Assembly (NCBI GenBank): GCA_016795245.1
Contig: JAEUIA010000121.1
Span: 1 to 57,182 of the forward strand
DNA length: 57,182 nt
Direction of reading: 5' to 3'
Source: Planctomycetota bacterium
Lineage (GTDB): Bacteria > Planctomycetota > UBA1135 > GCA-002686595
Every line of letters begins with the position of its first letter. Position 1 is the first letter of the stretch. The position numbers and the translations under genes are program-made. Under the pieces are notes generated by a model. The model searched no databases, had not been told where the DNA came from, and worked only from the letters and a program-made list of their open reading frames with translations. This document shows, one piece after another, positions 16,565 through 25,594 of the stretch.

Positions 16565-18937
16565 ATGAACTTCAAGAAGCCCGGAATCTGGCTCGGCCTC
16601 GCCTCGGCCCTCCTCGTCGTCGCGTTCGTGGTGTGGGATTCCAAGCGACTTTCGCCGGGCGATTTGAGTGCAGTGCACATGCATGCCAAAGCTAGCCTGG
16701 CCGACGACTGTGAGGCCTGCCACGGCCGTCCGGGCGAGTCGATGGCCGACGCGTGCGCGAGCTGTCATGCGGAGGTGACCGCGCAACTCTCATCGCAGAC
16801 CGGCTTCCACGGCACGATGACCGCGGACGCATCCAGGTGCGGACCGTGTCACTCGGAACACCACGGCAGTGAGCATCCCATCGTCTCGGACGCGATCTTC
16901 GCGATGGCCGGAGTTGCTGATCGAGATCGCTTCGACCACGCCGGCCTGGCATTCGCGCTCGAGGGGGCGCACACCGGGCTCGCGTGCGAGCGCTGCCATG
17001 CACACGCGAACGATCGCGTGTTGGCCGCGGGAACCAGGCGCTTCCTCGGCGCCTCGCAAGCGTGCGCCGACTGTCACGAAGACCCGCATGCCGGACGCCT
17101 GCCGGATTGCGCGTCCTGTCACGGTCAGACACAGCCGTTCAAGACAGTCGCGGCGTTCGAACATCCGCGCTCATTCCTGCTCGTGGGTCGTCACGCACAG
17201 GCCGGCTGTCTCGAGTGTCACGCCAAGGACAGCCCCTACGCGATCGAAGCCAGCGGCGTCCTGGGCGGCAGCGGCAAGTCGACGCGTGAATCGCGGGCGT
17301 GTTCCGCCTGTCACGAGTCGCCGCACGCGCCGGACTTCATCACCCAGATCGGCACGACGCTGGTGGTCGCGGCTGAAGCCAGTTGCGTGGAGTGTCACCA
17401 ACCTGACGATCAGTCCTTCGAACGCCCGCCGGCGCGCATGGACGCGACGTTGCACGCGCTCGCAGGATTCCCGCTGGAGCCCCCGCACCACGAGGCGCAG
17501 TGTGAACAGTGCCATTCGGCCGGACCGATGCTGGCCTCGGCTCCCGTCACTGCGACCGTGAAGCAGCGCTTCGCCGCACTGCATCCAGGTCGGCAGCCTG
17601 ACGAATGCAAGGCCTGTCACGTCGATCCGCACGCAGGACAATTCGAGGAGGGCCATTTCGCCGGGCAGAATTGTCGCGCCTGCCATGCCGAGCTCGCTTT
17701 CACGCCGCCGGCCTTCACACTCGCGGATCATGCGCGCACGCAGTTCCCTTTGACCGGCACGCACGAAGCACTCGCGTGTGCCGCCTGCCACACGCAGCCC
17801 AGCCCGACGGCGCCGCGACAGTTCCACGGAACAGCGACGGATTGCGCGAGCTGTCACGTCGATGCGCACCGCGGCTTCTTCGATCGTGCGGGCGTGCCTG
17901 CGATCTTCAACGGCGAGGCCGGTTGCGCACGCTGCCACGACACCAATACGTTTGGCCCGGTAGCGACCAAGCCGTTCGACCACGAACACTGGACGGGCTT
18001 CGCGCTCCTGGGCGCGCACGCGCGCGGTGCCTGCACCGATTGTCATGCCCGAACGACCGTCGCGGACAGTGCCGGCCGCACGTTCGGCCGCGTCGCCGAC
18101 ACGTTCGATGGCCCTGCCGATCAGTGCGCGACGTGCCACGCGGACGTGCACTGGGGACAGTTCGACCGCGCCGGCCTCGCGCAGCAGACCGCCTCGGGAA
18201 CCGGGTGCGCCCGCTGTCACGACGTCGAGAGTTTCGCCGGAGCGCGCGCATCCTTCGCGCATGCGACGTGGACGCCGTTCGCTCTGACCGGCGCTCACGC
18301 ACGCGCCGACTGCGAAGTCTGCCACGAGCGCCGCCCAAAACCCGATCGCAATGGACGCAGCTTCGGTGTCGTCGCGGAACGCTTCACAGGCCCGACGGAC
18401 CGGTGCGAGACCTGCCACGTGGACGTGCACGACGGTGCGTTCGACAAGCAGCAGATCCCATCGCCGCCCGGCGCTGCGCGCGGATGTGAACGGTGTCACA
18501 CGACGGAGAGCTTCCAGGGCGTTGCGAAGCAGGCTTTCGATCACGGCCGCTGGACGGGGTTCGCCCTCGACGGTTTGCATGCGAGCGTCGTCTGTGCGGA
18601 CTGTCACGCACCCACGGTCGCGGACACTGCAGCCGGCCGTAGCTTCGGACGTGCGCGCGGCACGAGCTGTCAAGCGTGTCACGCGGACCCACACGTCGGA
18701 CAGTTTGCCGTCGACAAGGTCACGGACTGCGCACGTTGCCATACGGTGAACTCGCCGTTCACGAAACCCGATTTCGACCATGATCGCGACTCGCGCTTTG
18801 CGCTGGATGACACACACGCGGCGCTCGCCTGCTCCAGCTGCCACATCTCTGCGTCGCTCTCGAACGGCGACACTGCGATTCGATACAAACCGCTCGGAAC
18901 GGCGTGCGCCGACTGCCACGCGCCTGCAACTAGATGA
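16565..18937 (+). CDS. 26-haem c-type cytochrome
   Basis: A 790-residue protein with 26 CxxCH motifs, counted directly, and an uncleaved-looking N-terminal anchor (GIWLGLASALLVVAFVVW). Many extra His residues in FxH, LxGAH and DxH contexts can serve as distal ligands, suggesting bis-His haems in a nanowire-like chain. From 471 to about 735 it consists of three similar modules. It starts ten bases after the oxidoreductase, with AGGAG before the ATG, and its stop overlaps the next start (ATGA). It probably spans the periplasm, taking electrons from the inner-membrane oxidoreductase to the outer membrane. Cytochrome c3 and doubled-CxxCH domain families are the nearest known relatives. Confidence 0.9.
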   Translation: MNFKKPGIWLGLASALLVVAFVVWDSKRLSPGDLSAVHMHAKASLADDCEACHGRPGESMADACASCHAEVTAQLSSQTGFHGTMTADASRCGPCHSEHHGSEHPIVSDAIFAMAGVADRDRFDHAGLAFALEGAHTGLACERCHAHANDRVLAAGTRRFLGASQACADCHEDPHAGRLPDCASCHGQTQPFKTVAAFEHPRSFLLVGRHAQAGCLECHAKDSPYAIEASGVLGGSGKSTRESRACSACHESPHAPDFITQIGTTLVVAAEASCVECHQPDDQSFERPPARMDATLHALAGFPLEPPHHEAQCEQCHSAGPMLASAPVTATVKQRFAALHPGRQPDECKACHVDPHAGQFEEGHFAGQNCRACHAELAFTPPAFTLADHARTQFPLTGTHEALACAACHTQPSPTAPRQFHGTATDCASCHVDAHRGFFDRAGVPAIFNGEAGCARCHDTNTFGPVATKPFDHEHWTGFALLGAHARGACTDCHARTTVADSAGRTFGRVADTFDGPADQCATCHADVHWGQFDRAGLAQQTASGTGCARCHDVESFAGARASFAHATWTPFALTGAHARADCEVCHERRPKPDRNGRSFGVVAERFTGPTDRCETCHVDVHDGAFDKQQIPSPPGAARGCERCHTTESFQGVAKQAFDHGRWTGFALDGLHASVVCADCHAPTVADTAAGRSFGRARGTSCQACHADPHVGQFAVDKVTDCARCHTVNSPFTKPDFDHDRDSRFALDDTHAALACSSCHISASLSNGDTAIRYKPLGTACADCHAPATR
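17975..18772 (+). repeat. Three tandem haem modules inside the 26-haem cytochrome
   Basis: Three in-frame modules begin at 17975, 18254 and 18536 (residues 471, 564, 658), 93 and 94 codons apart. Each runs FxHxxWTxFALxGxHA, CxxCH, GRxFG, CxxCHxDxHxGxF and CxRCHxxxS, so it carries three haems. The third has lost about 15 residues between its first and second haem. The pattern indicates growth by internal duplication. Confidence 0.8.
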
Positions 18938-20688
18938 GCTGCACCATGAAGTGGATCGTCACATTCATCGCCGTTCTCTTCTGCCTGGTCTCGGGCGTGC
19001 GCGCACAGGACAAGGTCAAGGTCGAGGTGCTCGTCACCACCGTTTCAGGCGGCCACTACTACATCGACAAGGGCCGCTCGGACGGATTGGAAATCGGAGA
19101 CCGCATTACTTTTCGGGCACAGTCCGGCGTGAGTGCGGACGGAACGATTCGCGCCGTGGCGAAGAACAGCGCGCGCGCGGATCTGGATTCGGGCTCCGTG
19201 GTGATCGCGGTCGGTGACCGTGGCGAGGTTTTCGTTCCACGCGAGCGTTTCGCCAGGCCCGACGCGCCGCCGCAACCGGCGCGACCGGTCGTGACGCCGG
19301 AGCAACCGCAGCCTGCGCCGGATGCTGCACCTGCTCAAGACTCTGCACCGACGCCCGTGCAGGTGCCTAGCGCCCCCACCGACCCTCCGGTTTGGACGCA
19401 TCCTCCGGAGGAGTGGGCCAAGGACAAGCCCCTGCTCGCGCCTGCATTCGGACTGAGACCTGAAGAGCGTGAGCGGAGGCTCCACGGGCGCGCTTACTTG
19501 CAAACGCAGATGACGCGCGACTCTCAGAACGACTCGCGCGACTATTCGAACTCGAGCGTGGGTTTGAACACGACGATGGAGAACCCCTTCGGCAAAGGCG
19601 GCGCGCTGCGATTCGACGGCACCTTCTGGACGCGTTCCACGCAGATCGACAGTGCCGGCATCGACGAGACCGAGTCGCGCCTGCGCCTGAATCGACTGAA
19701 CTACTCGGTCGGAGGCACCGAGGACGATCCGACGCGCTGGCAATTCGGGCGCTTCTTGCAGGCGGGACTGCCGGAGTTCGGGCTGCTCGACGGCGTCGAA
19801 TGGAATCGCCGCCTCGCCGGCGGCGACGACATCGGCGCGAGCATCGGCGCGATGCCCCAGCCGTTCTCCGCCCTGAGCAGCTTCGAAGACACGCAGGCCG
19901 CGGTGTTCTACCGACACGCACTGGACGACAAGCGCCGCAATGCGCTCGCGATCGGCTACCAGAACACCTGGCACAAGGGCGATCAGGACCGCAACTTGTT
20001 CGTGGGCGAGGCACGGTTGCAGCCCGGTGACAACGTGTCGATTCGCTCGACGGCCTGGGTGGATGTCTACGGATCCGAGGACACCATCAAGGACAATTCG
20101 TTCGAGCTGACGGAATTCCTGGTCGCGCTCTCGTGGCGCACGACGGTGACGAGCGGACTCGGCGTCACGCTCTCACACCGCAAGATCCCGGAACTCGCGC
20201 GCAGCGAATTCCAGAGCTACGACGCCGACACCGTGCGCGATGCCAGGCTCGACCGCATCGCCTTGAACGGTTGGATGAACGTGACACCCAAGGTGCGCGT
20301 CGACGGACGTGTCGATCACTGGCGTGATCAGGATGACAGCGGATCCTCGGGCGAGGCCGGCGTGGCATTGCGCGACATCCTGTGGGAACAAGGCGAGTTG
20401 CGCGCATCCGCCTTTTACGCCGACGGGTCGTTCAGTTCGGGACCGGGCGCACGCTTGACCGCTTCGAAGTCGTTCGGCCGCACATCTGCGAGTCTCGGGT
20501 ACGAGTACATCGACTATTCTCAAAAGGGTTTCGCCGGCGTTCAGCAGACCCTCGCGCAACAGGCGCTTTTCGGAACGTTGGACTTCCGGCTCTTCGAGAG
20601 CTGGGACTTGTCGTTGATCGGCGACAAGCGCTTCGGTGACGAGCAAGACTCGTACACGCTAGGGTTCATGCTGCAGACGAGGTTCTGA
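18934..20688 (+). CDS. Outer-membrane beta-barrel protein of the cytochrome cluster
   Basis: A 584-residue protein with a signal peptide (MKWIVTFIAVLFCLVSGVRAQ). The first ATG overlaps the cytochrome stop (ATGA); the second ATG at 18946 gives the same signal. Residues 25-105 look like a small beta domain (SDGLEIGDRITF, resembling the FlgT C-terminal fold), followed by a Pro/Ala-rich linker and then, from about 180, alternating amphipathic strands with loops. The chain ends in MLQTRF, a C-terminal Phe typical of BAM-inserted barrels. Lying between two multihaem cytochromes, it is the natural candidate for the porin sheath of an outer-membrane electron conduit, although it lacks the CxxC of MtrB. 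Confidence 0.75.
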   Translation: MSCTMKWIVTFIAVLFCLVSGVRAQDKVKVEVLVTTVSGGHYYIDKGRSDGLEIGDRITFRAQSGVSADGTIRAVAKNSARADLDSGSVVIAVGDRGEVFVPRERFARPDAPPQPARPVVTPEQPQPAPDAAPAQDSAPTPVQVPSAPTDPPVWTHPPEEWAKDKPLLAPAFGLRPEERERRLHGRAYLQTQMTRDSQNDSRDYSNSSVGLNTTMENPFGKGGALRFDGTFWTRSTQIDSAGIDETESRLRLNRLNYSVGGTEDDPTRWQFGRFLQAGLPEFGLLDGVEWNRRLAGGDDIGASIGAMPQPFSALSSFEDTQAAVFYRHALDDKRRNALAIGYQNTWHKGDQDRNLFVGEARLQPGDNVSIRSTAWVDVYGSEDTIKDNSFELTEFLVALSWRTTVTSGLGVTLSHRKIPELARSEFQSYDADTVRDARLDRIALNGWMNVTPKVRVDGRVDHWRDQDDSGSSGEAGVALRDILWEQGELRASAFYADGSFSSGPGARLTASKSFGRTSASLGYEYIDYSQKGFAGVQQTLAQQALFGTLDFRLFESWDLSLIGDKRFGDEQDSYTLGFMLQTRF

Positions 20689-20705
20689 TTCACGAGGGCC
20701 TACCG

Positions 20706-22076
20706 ATGAAACACATTCGACTACCGCGACTTCAGACCCTCGTGCTCGCTTTGGCGCTCGTCTTCGGCGTGATCGCGTGCGCACTGCACGGGACCAAACG
20801 CAGCGCCTATGCGCCCGTTGCTCCACAGGAATGGCAAAAGGCGCGCGGACCCGTCGTACCGCACGAATCGTTCCCGCTCGATTGCGCCCAGTGCCACGAA
20901 GGCACGTCCTGGCACAAGATCAGGAAGGACTTCGTCTTCGACCACGCCAAGGAAACCGGAGTCCCGCTCGAAGGCGCACACACCGGAGCCGAGTGTTTGC
21001 GCTGCCACAACGACCGCGGTCCGGTCGCCGAGTTCGCGGCTCGAGGCTGCGCCGGATGTCACGAGGATGTGCACTTCGGCAAGCTCGGCAAGGGCTGCGC
21101 GGATTGTCACTCACAAGTCGACTGGGGACCGAGCCCCGAGATCGCGCGCCACTCGCGCACGCGCTTCCCGCTGGTGGGCAGCCACGCCGCCGTCGCATGC
21201 TTTGCGTGTCACGAGGGCGCCGACGTCGGCAACTTCGACCGCACGAGCACCGAGTGCATCGATTGCCATCGCGATCAATTGGCACAAGCCTTGAATCCGG
21301 ATCACCTCGCCCAGGGCTGGACCGATCGCTGTGATCGCTGTCACATTCCGACGACGTGGGGTGGCGCGGGCTTCAATCACGCCACCTTCCCGCTCACCGG
21401 GCAGCACGCGGTCGCGGCCTGCAACGCGTGCCACACAGGCGGCGTCTTCTCGGGGACGCCCAGCGCGTGCGTCGCTTGCCACCAGAGCGAATTCAATGCG
21501 ACCACCGACCCCAATCACGTGACCCAGAACTTCCCGACGACGTGCCAGAACTGCCACAACACCTCCACCTGGTCGGGCGCGAGCTTCAATCACAGCGGCA
21601 TCACGAGCGGTTGCGTCGCGTGCCACCAGAGCGACTACAACAGCACGAACCACGCCGCGCTGAATTACCCGACGACCTGCCAGAACTGCCACAACACCTC
21701 GACCTGGCGCGGCGCCAACTTCAACCATAGCGGCGTCACGCGTGGATGCGTCACGTGCCACCAGACCGAGTTCAACAGCACGACCAATCCGAACCACACG
21801 AGCGCGGGCTTCCCGACTTCGTGTCAGACGTGCCACACGACGACGGGATGGAACGGAGCCACATTCAGCCACCCGCAGTTCCCGATCAACAACGGTCGGC
21901 ACAGCAACTTGACGTGCCAGCAGTGCCACAACACGCCGAACAACTACACCATCTTCACGTGCACGAACTGCCACGCGCACCAGCAGAATGACATGAACGA
22001 TGAACACGACCGTGTGTCCGGCTACACGTACGTGAGCAGCGCCTGTTACTCGTGCCATCCGACCGGCTCACGCTGA
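20706..22076 (+). CDS. 17-haem c-type cytochrome, probable lipoprotein
   Basis: A 456-residue protein with 17 CxxCH motifs, counted directly. The N-terminus MKHIRLPRLQTLVLALALVFG is followed by VIAC, a plausible lipobox, so the protein is probably lipid-anchored, perhaps on the cell surface. The first half resembles the modules of the 26-haem partner (GAHTGAECLRCH, DVHFGKLGKGCADCH). The second half changes style to Asn/Thr/Ser-rich repeats with paired haems. GAGGG precedes the ATG at 20706. It would be the terminal, surface-exposed member of the conduit. Confidence 0.88.
   Translation: MKHIRLPRLQTLVLALALVFGVIACALHGTKRSAYAPVAPQEWQKARGPVVPHESFPLDCAQCHEGTSWHKIRKDFVFDHAKETGVPLEGAHTGAECLRCHNDRGPVAEFAARGCAGCHEDVHFGKLGKGCADCHSQVDWGPSPEIARHSRTRFPLVGSHAAVACFACHEGADVGNFDRTSTECIDCHRDQLAQALNPDHLAQGWTDRCDRCHIPTTWGGAGFNHATFPLTGQHAVAACNACHTGGVFSGTPSACVACHQSEFNATTDPNHVTQNFPTTCQNCHNTSTWSGASFNHSGITSGCVACHQSDYNSTNHAALNYPTTCQNCHNTSTWRGANFNHSGVTRGCVTCHQTEFNSTTNPNHTSAGFPTSCQTCHTTTGWNGATFSHPQFPINNGRHSNLTCQQCHNTPNNYTIFTCTNCHAHQQNDMNDEHDRVSGYTYVSSACYSCHPTGSR
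21468..21880 (+). repeat. Tandem two-haem repeats in the 17-haem cytochrome
   Basis: Three units start at Cys255, Cys303 and Cys348 (21468, 21612, 21747). Each has CVxCHQ, an acidic/aromatic pair, xNxTxxPNH (shortened in unit two), FPTxCQxCHxT, and TxWxGAxFxH. The units are 48 and 45 codons apart and rich in Asn and Thr, unlike the rest of the cluster. Confidence 0.85.
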
Positions 22077-22189
22077 TCCGTTTCTGAGCGGGAGCGCACG
22101 AACGAGCGTGCGCGGGCGCACAGCCCGACCATCGCGCTCTTTTCGGACTTGCCGCCGGCGCCTCGTGTGTGCGACAAGCACGCGTAGAC

Positions 22190-23629
22190 ATGTCGAGTTC
22201 TGCGACCAAGCGGCCCATCCGTCGCGCGCGCCTGGCGCTATTGGCTGCCGCAGTCCTGCTGCCGCTGATCGCGTGGTTCGGACTTCAATGGCGTGGTGCG
22301 ACTCTGCGTCGCGCAGCCATCGACCGCATCGCGATCGACCACCAGGCCTTGCTGCCGGCCTTTCTGCCGTCACCGCCGCGCACGGACCGCAAGCATCCGG
22401 ACGAGTGGCTGTTGCGCGTGGCGCGCACGCGACCTGCTTGGGACCTCTCGGATCTCTCGGACCCGCCGAAGTACGCGCGCTTCTTGGAAGATGCGCGCGC
22501 CAATCGACTGGGCGAGGAAGCGCGCGTCGCGTTCGAGGATTTCGAGGTCAAGTTCCGTCCGTACCTGGAGGCGGGTCCGGACCAGGATCAGCGCTGGAAC
22601 GAATTCTGGGTCGGCCTCGCCGTGCGCTTCCGCGATTGTGACGGGACCAGCGATTGGGGTGACGCCACCCAGGCCGCGGTGCGACTGCTCGCGGTCGGGC
22701 TCGCCGATTGCCTGCGCGTTGCGCGCCTCGCCCACGAGTACGCCCCCATCGACCCCGTGAGTTCTGCGGCGGCCCTCGAGCGCACCAACGAGTCCTTCCC
22801 GAAGCTCCCTTTCGTCGAGGAAGCGCGCCTGGGAGACGCGATCCACGTCACGGCGATCCACAAGGCGCAATCGCGCTACACGGTGGAAGCACTCGAAGCG
22901 CTGCGCACAGGTCTGGAGCTGGCACGCATCCATTCGCCGTCCCACTGGCTCCTGAGCGAGATGATGTGGTCACTGCAGATGATGCGGGTGCTCGACGGAT
23001 TGCAGACGATCCTGCCGATGCTGCCGCGCGGCATCGATCTCGCCGGCCTCGAGAATGAACTCACGGCTGCACGGCCGCGTGAATCGATGGCGAATGCGAT
23101 CCGTGGCGAACGCGCTTTCGGAAACCGCGTGTTGGAATTGATGCGGAGGGGTGACGTTCCGCGCGACGGTGAGATCTATGCACCAAGTAATCTCTTGTCG
23201 CGACTTCATCGCGCACTCGTCGAGGACTTCGACCAGGCGTGTTACCTCGATACGCTGACCGACCTCGCGCTCCGGGCGGAAAAGTCGCCGTACTTGCGGC
23301 CCGCGGCAGCGGACGGAGTTCCGGACACCTTTTGGACACCGACCGCTTCGATCGTGGCTCCGAGTCTGGGACCGTCGCTGCACTCGACCGACCTGCTCGA
23401 AGCACGCCTTGCCTTGGCGCGCGTCGCGCTGACTGCCTACCGGAAGGACGCGAAGGAAGCTCTGACGTTTCTGGCTACGACCTTCGACCCATTCGACGGG
23501 CGCCAGTTGCGCTGCGCATTCGGCGACGACGGCCTCATCGTGTTCTGGTCGGTGGGCCCGGACGGCAAGGACGACGCAGCGGCGCGCGAGAGCGACGACA
23601 TCGTCTGGGGGCTCAAGCTATCTGAGTGA
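22190..23629 (+). CDS. Membrane-anchored protein of unknown function
   Basis: A 479-residue protein starting at the ATG before MSSSATKRPIRR, with one N-terminal helix (LALLAAAVLLPLIAWFGL) and a mostly helical, probably extracytoplasmic domain. The end has DPFDGRQLRCAFGDDGLIVFWSVGPDGKDD, a closing motif seen in many planctomycete proteins of unknown role. It follows the 17-haem cytochrome by 113 bases on the same strand and has no haem motif, so membership of the electron-transfer cluster is uncertain. Confidence 0.55.
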   Translation: MSSSATKRPIRRARLALLAAAVLLPLIAWFGLQWRGATLRRAAIDRIAIDHQALLPAFLPSPPRTDRKHPDEWLLRVARTRPAWDLSDLSDPPKYARFLEDARANRLGEEARVAFEDFEVKFRPYLEAGPDQDQRWNEFWVGLAVRFRDCDGTSDWGDATQAAVRLLAVGLADCLRVARLAHEYAPIDPVSSAAALERTNESFPKLPFVEEARLGDAIHVTAIHKAQSRYTVEALEALRTGLELARIHSPSHWLLSEMMWSLQMMRVLDGLQTILPMLPRGIDLAGLENELTAARPRESMANAIRGERAFGNRVLELMRRGDVPRDGEIYAPSNLLSRLHRALVEDFDQACYLDTLTDLALRAEKSPYLRPAAADGVPDTFWTPTASIVAPSLGPSLHSTDLLEARLALARVALTAYRKDAKEALTFLATTFDPFDGRQLRCAFGDDGLIVFWSVGPDGKDDAAARESDDIVWGLKLSE

Positions 23630-23722
23630 GGTCCGCGTGATCGACAGGTGAGTTCCATCGGGTCGAGCAGGTCGACCTGGCACCTAACCGCTCAGGCTTT
23701 GGCCCGCTCCGTACTTGAAGGA

Positions 23723-24496
23723 CTACTTCGCACGAATCGGGCCGGCTGCGGCCGCCGCGATGAGACGCTCGGCGTAGTCGATGCCGTCTGGCGTGCGCGA
23801 ACCGTGCCACGAGAGGTACTCGCCGTCGGCGATCACGAAGCGCTCGCGCGCGAAGCCCGTGGCCGCAGCCAATTCGTCGATGTGTTTGGACTGGAACGGG
23901 AACGGTTCCGTGCACAAGAACACGACTGCGGGCGCCGCGCGAATCAGGCTGTCGATGGTGATCTCCGGGTAGCGCTCCGGCAGATCCGCGAACACGTTGC
24001 GACCGCCGGCCAATGCGAGCAATCCGCTGGCGAATGTGTCGGCGTTCACGCTCATCCAGGGCTTGCGCCAGATCAAGTAGGCGAACGACACCGCGCTTCG
24101 TCCCGCTGAGTCACGCGCAACGCGTGCCGCACGCGCTTCGATGTCGTGCGCGATCGCGTCGGCGGCGCTGGTGCGCTCCAGCCGCGCACCGATCGCGCGT
24201 ACCATCGCTGCCGTCTCGTTGCAGTCGCGCGGCATGCTCACGTGGCAATCGATTCCGGCGGCGCGCAAGGCTTCTGCGTCCTGCTTGCGGTTCTCTTCCT
24301 CGTTCATCAGCACGACGTCCGGCGCCAGGGCTGTGATGCGCGCGATGTTCGGCGTCTTGGTGCCGCCGACCTTCTCCAGACCGGCAACTCCGTTCGCGGG
24401 GTGCACGCAGAACTCGGTGATTCCGACGAGTTCGGGGCCGCGACCGAGGTCGAACACGAGTTCGGTCAGGCTCGGACAGAGTGAGACGATGCGCAT
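23723..24496 (-). CDS. BtuF-like helical-backbone metal receptor protein
   Basis: A 257-residue protein of the ABC substrate-binding class III fold (BtuF/FhuD type). It starts at the ATG giving MRIVSLCPSLTELVF, the standard beginning of the mature domain. LGRGPELVGITEFCVHP, PDVVLMNEE and the TIDSLIRAAPAVVFLCTEPFPF strand match the family. There is no signal peptide or lipobox and no permease or ATPase nearby, so it may be cytosolic. Such orphan members are often annotated as cobalamin-binding proteins; the ligand cannot be told from sequence. Confidence 0.7.
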   Translation of the reverse strand: MRIVSLCPSLTELVFDLGRGPELVGITEFCVHPANGVAGLEKVGGTKTPNIARITALAPDVVLMNEEENRKQDAEALRAAGIDCHVSMPRDCNETAAMVRAIGARLERTSAADAIAHDIEARAARVARDSAGRSAVSFAYLIWRKPWMSVNADTFASGLLALAGGRNVFADLPERYPEITIDSLIRAAPAVVFLCTEPFPFQSKHIDELAAATGFARERFVIADGEYLSWHGSRTPDGIDYAERLIAAAAAGPIRAK

Positions 24497-24555
24497 GAGA
24501 CTCGTGCAGAATACCGGTGGATGGATGCAGCAGACACGTCTATCCTGCGCGGAGC

Positions 24556-25089
24556 ATGTCCCACGACTCCGCCCTCGCCGACCTGGAGGCCTACAGCGCC
24601 GCAGCGCGCGAGATCGAGCGCCTGCTGGCAGGCGACCCCGACCTGCTCCAGCGCGCAGTTCCGGCAATTTCGGGCTGGGCACCCGTGCAACACGCTGCAC
24701 ACGTGACGCTCGCGAATGAACTCGTGCTGCGCAACCTCGTGAACCTGGCCAAGGGCAGCGGCTTGCTCGTGCTCTTCGAGGCCGAGCCGAAGCCGGCGGC
24801 GCTGGCCGTGCTGGCGAGCGGCGCGCTGCCGCGCGGGGTGGCCAAAGCGCCGCGCATGGTGACGCCGCCCTTGGACATCGATGTGCGCGTCGCGCGTGAA
24901 TGGGCGTCGAAGCTCACGGCGGATCTGGATGCGCTGCGCGCGTCGATCGACGTCGCGAGCGCGCCGCGCTGCTTCATCCCCCACCAGGAGTTGGGGCCGC
25001 TCGACCTCGGACAGTGGATTCGGTTCGGGCTCGTCCATTCACGCCATCACCTCGCGATCGCGCGCGAGGTGATGGCCGTATCGAGCTGA
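24556..25089 (+). CDS. DinB-family protein
   Basis: A 177-residue four-helix protein starting at the ATG before MSHDSALADLEAYSAAAREIERLL. Histidines in WAPVQHAAHVTLAN and in the C-terminal HSRHHLAIAREV fit the metal-binding His triad of the DinB/YfiT fold, and FGLVHSRHHLAI is the characteristic ending. These proteins may be metal-dependent thiol transferases, but this member has no assigned substrate. It is divergent from the BtuF-like gene across 59 bases. Confidence 0.75.
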   Translation: MSHDSALADLEAYSAAAREIERLLAGDPDLLQRAVPAISGWAPVQHAAHVTLANELVLRNLVNLAKGSGLLVLFEAEPKPAALAVLASGALPRGVAKAPRMVTPPLDIDVRVAREWASKLTADLDALRASIDVASAPRCFIPHQELGPLDLGQWIRFGLVHSRHHLAIAREVMAVSS

Positions 25090-25098
25090 AGGCGGGGA

Positions 25099-25488
25099 TC
25101 AGCCGCCGAACATCTTGCCGGCCTTTTTCACGAGCTCACCCGCGCCGCCCGTGGCGTCGCCGACGAGATCAGCGAGGCCGCCGGTCTGCTTGCTGAACGA
25201 ATCGATGATGCCGGGTACGACGGCCTTGGCGCCGGCGGTTGCTTTGGTTTCATCGATGCCGACCTTCTGAGCGAGCCCGCCGATTCCGAGCTTGCCGATC
25301 AGGCCGCTCATGTCGCCGCCGCCGAGCAGCGACTTGATGTCGAACTGGCCGCCCTTGATGACTTCCATGACCTTGCCGGCGATCAGCGGCAGGAAGGCCT
25401 TGGCTTGATCCGCCGTGAATCCGGCCTTGCCGGTGAGCTGCTGTGTGAGCGCGGGACCGTGATCGGTGATCAGCTTGGTGATGTCCAT
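25099..25488 (-). CDS. DUF937/YidB-like small protein
   Basis: A 129-residue soluble protein with Gly-rich helices: MDITKLITDHGPALTQQLTGKAG, then QAKAFLPLIAGKVMEVI, SLLGGGDMSGLIGKLG and a C-terminal Gly/Lys segment. The composition and the QLTGKAGFTADQAKAFLP segment fit YidB/DUF937-like proteins, which have no firm function. A strong ribosome site (GGAGGT) lies just before the ATG. It converges on the dinB-family gene with nine bases between the stops. Confidence 0.6.
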   Translation of the reverse strand: MDITKLITDHGPALTQQLTGKAGFTADQAKAFLPLIAGKVMEVIKGGQFDIKSLLGGGDMSGLIGKLGIGGLAQKVGIDETKATAGAKAVVPGIIDSFSKQTGGLADLVGDATGGAGELVKKAGKMFGG

Positions 25489-25594
25489 GTGTTACCTCCG
25501 CGGGGGTGAGAGAATTCGCGTGACCTTGTCACGCAGTCGAAATCATGTGGGCGAGCATTCTAAACGAACGCGCCGTGTGAGGCGACCGTCGATC

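Noticed and set aside
17171..18919. 582-codon minus-strand open frame
   Set aside because: It is the antisense of the 26-haem cytochrome. The regular CxxCH codons on the plus strand create the open antisense frame.
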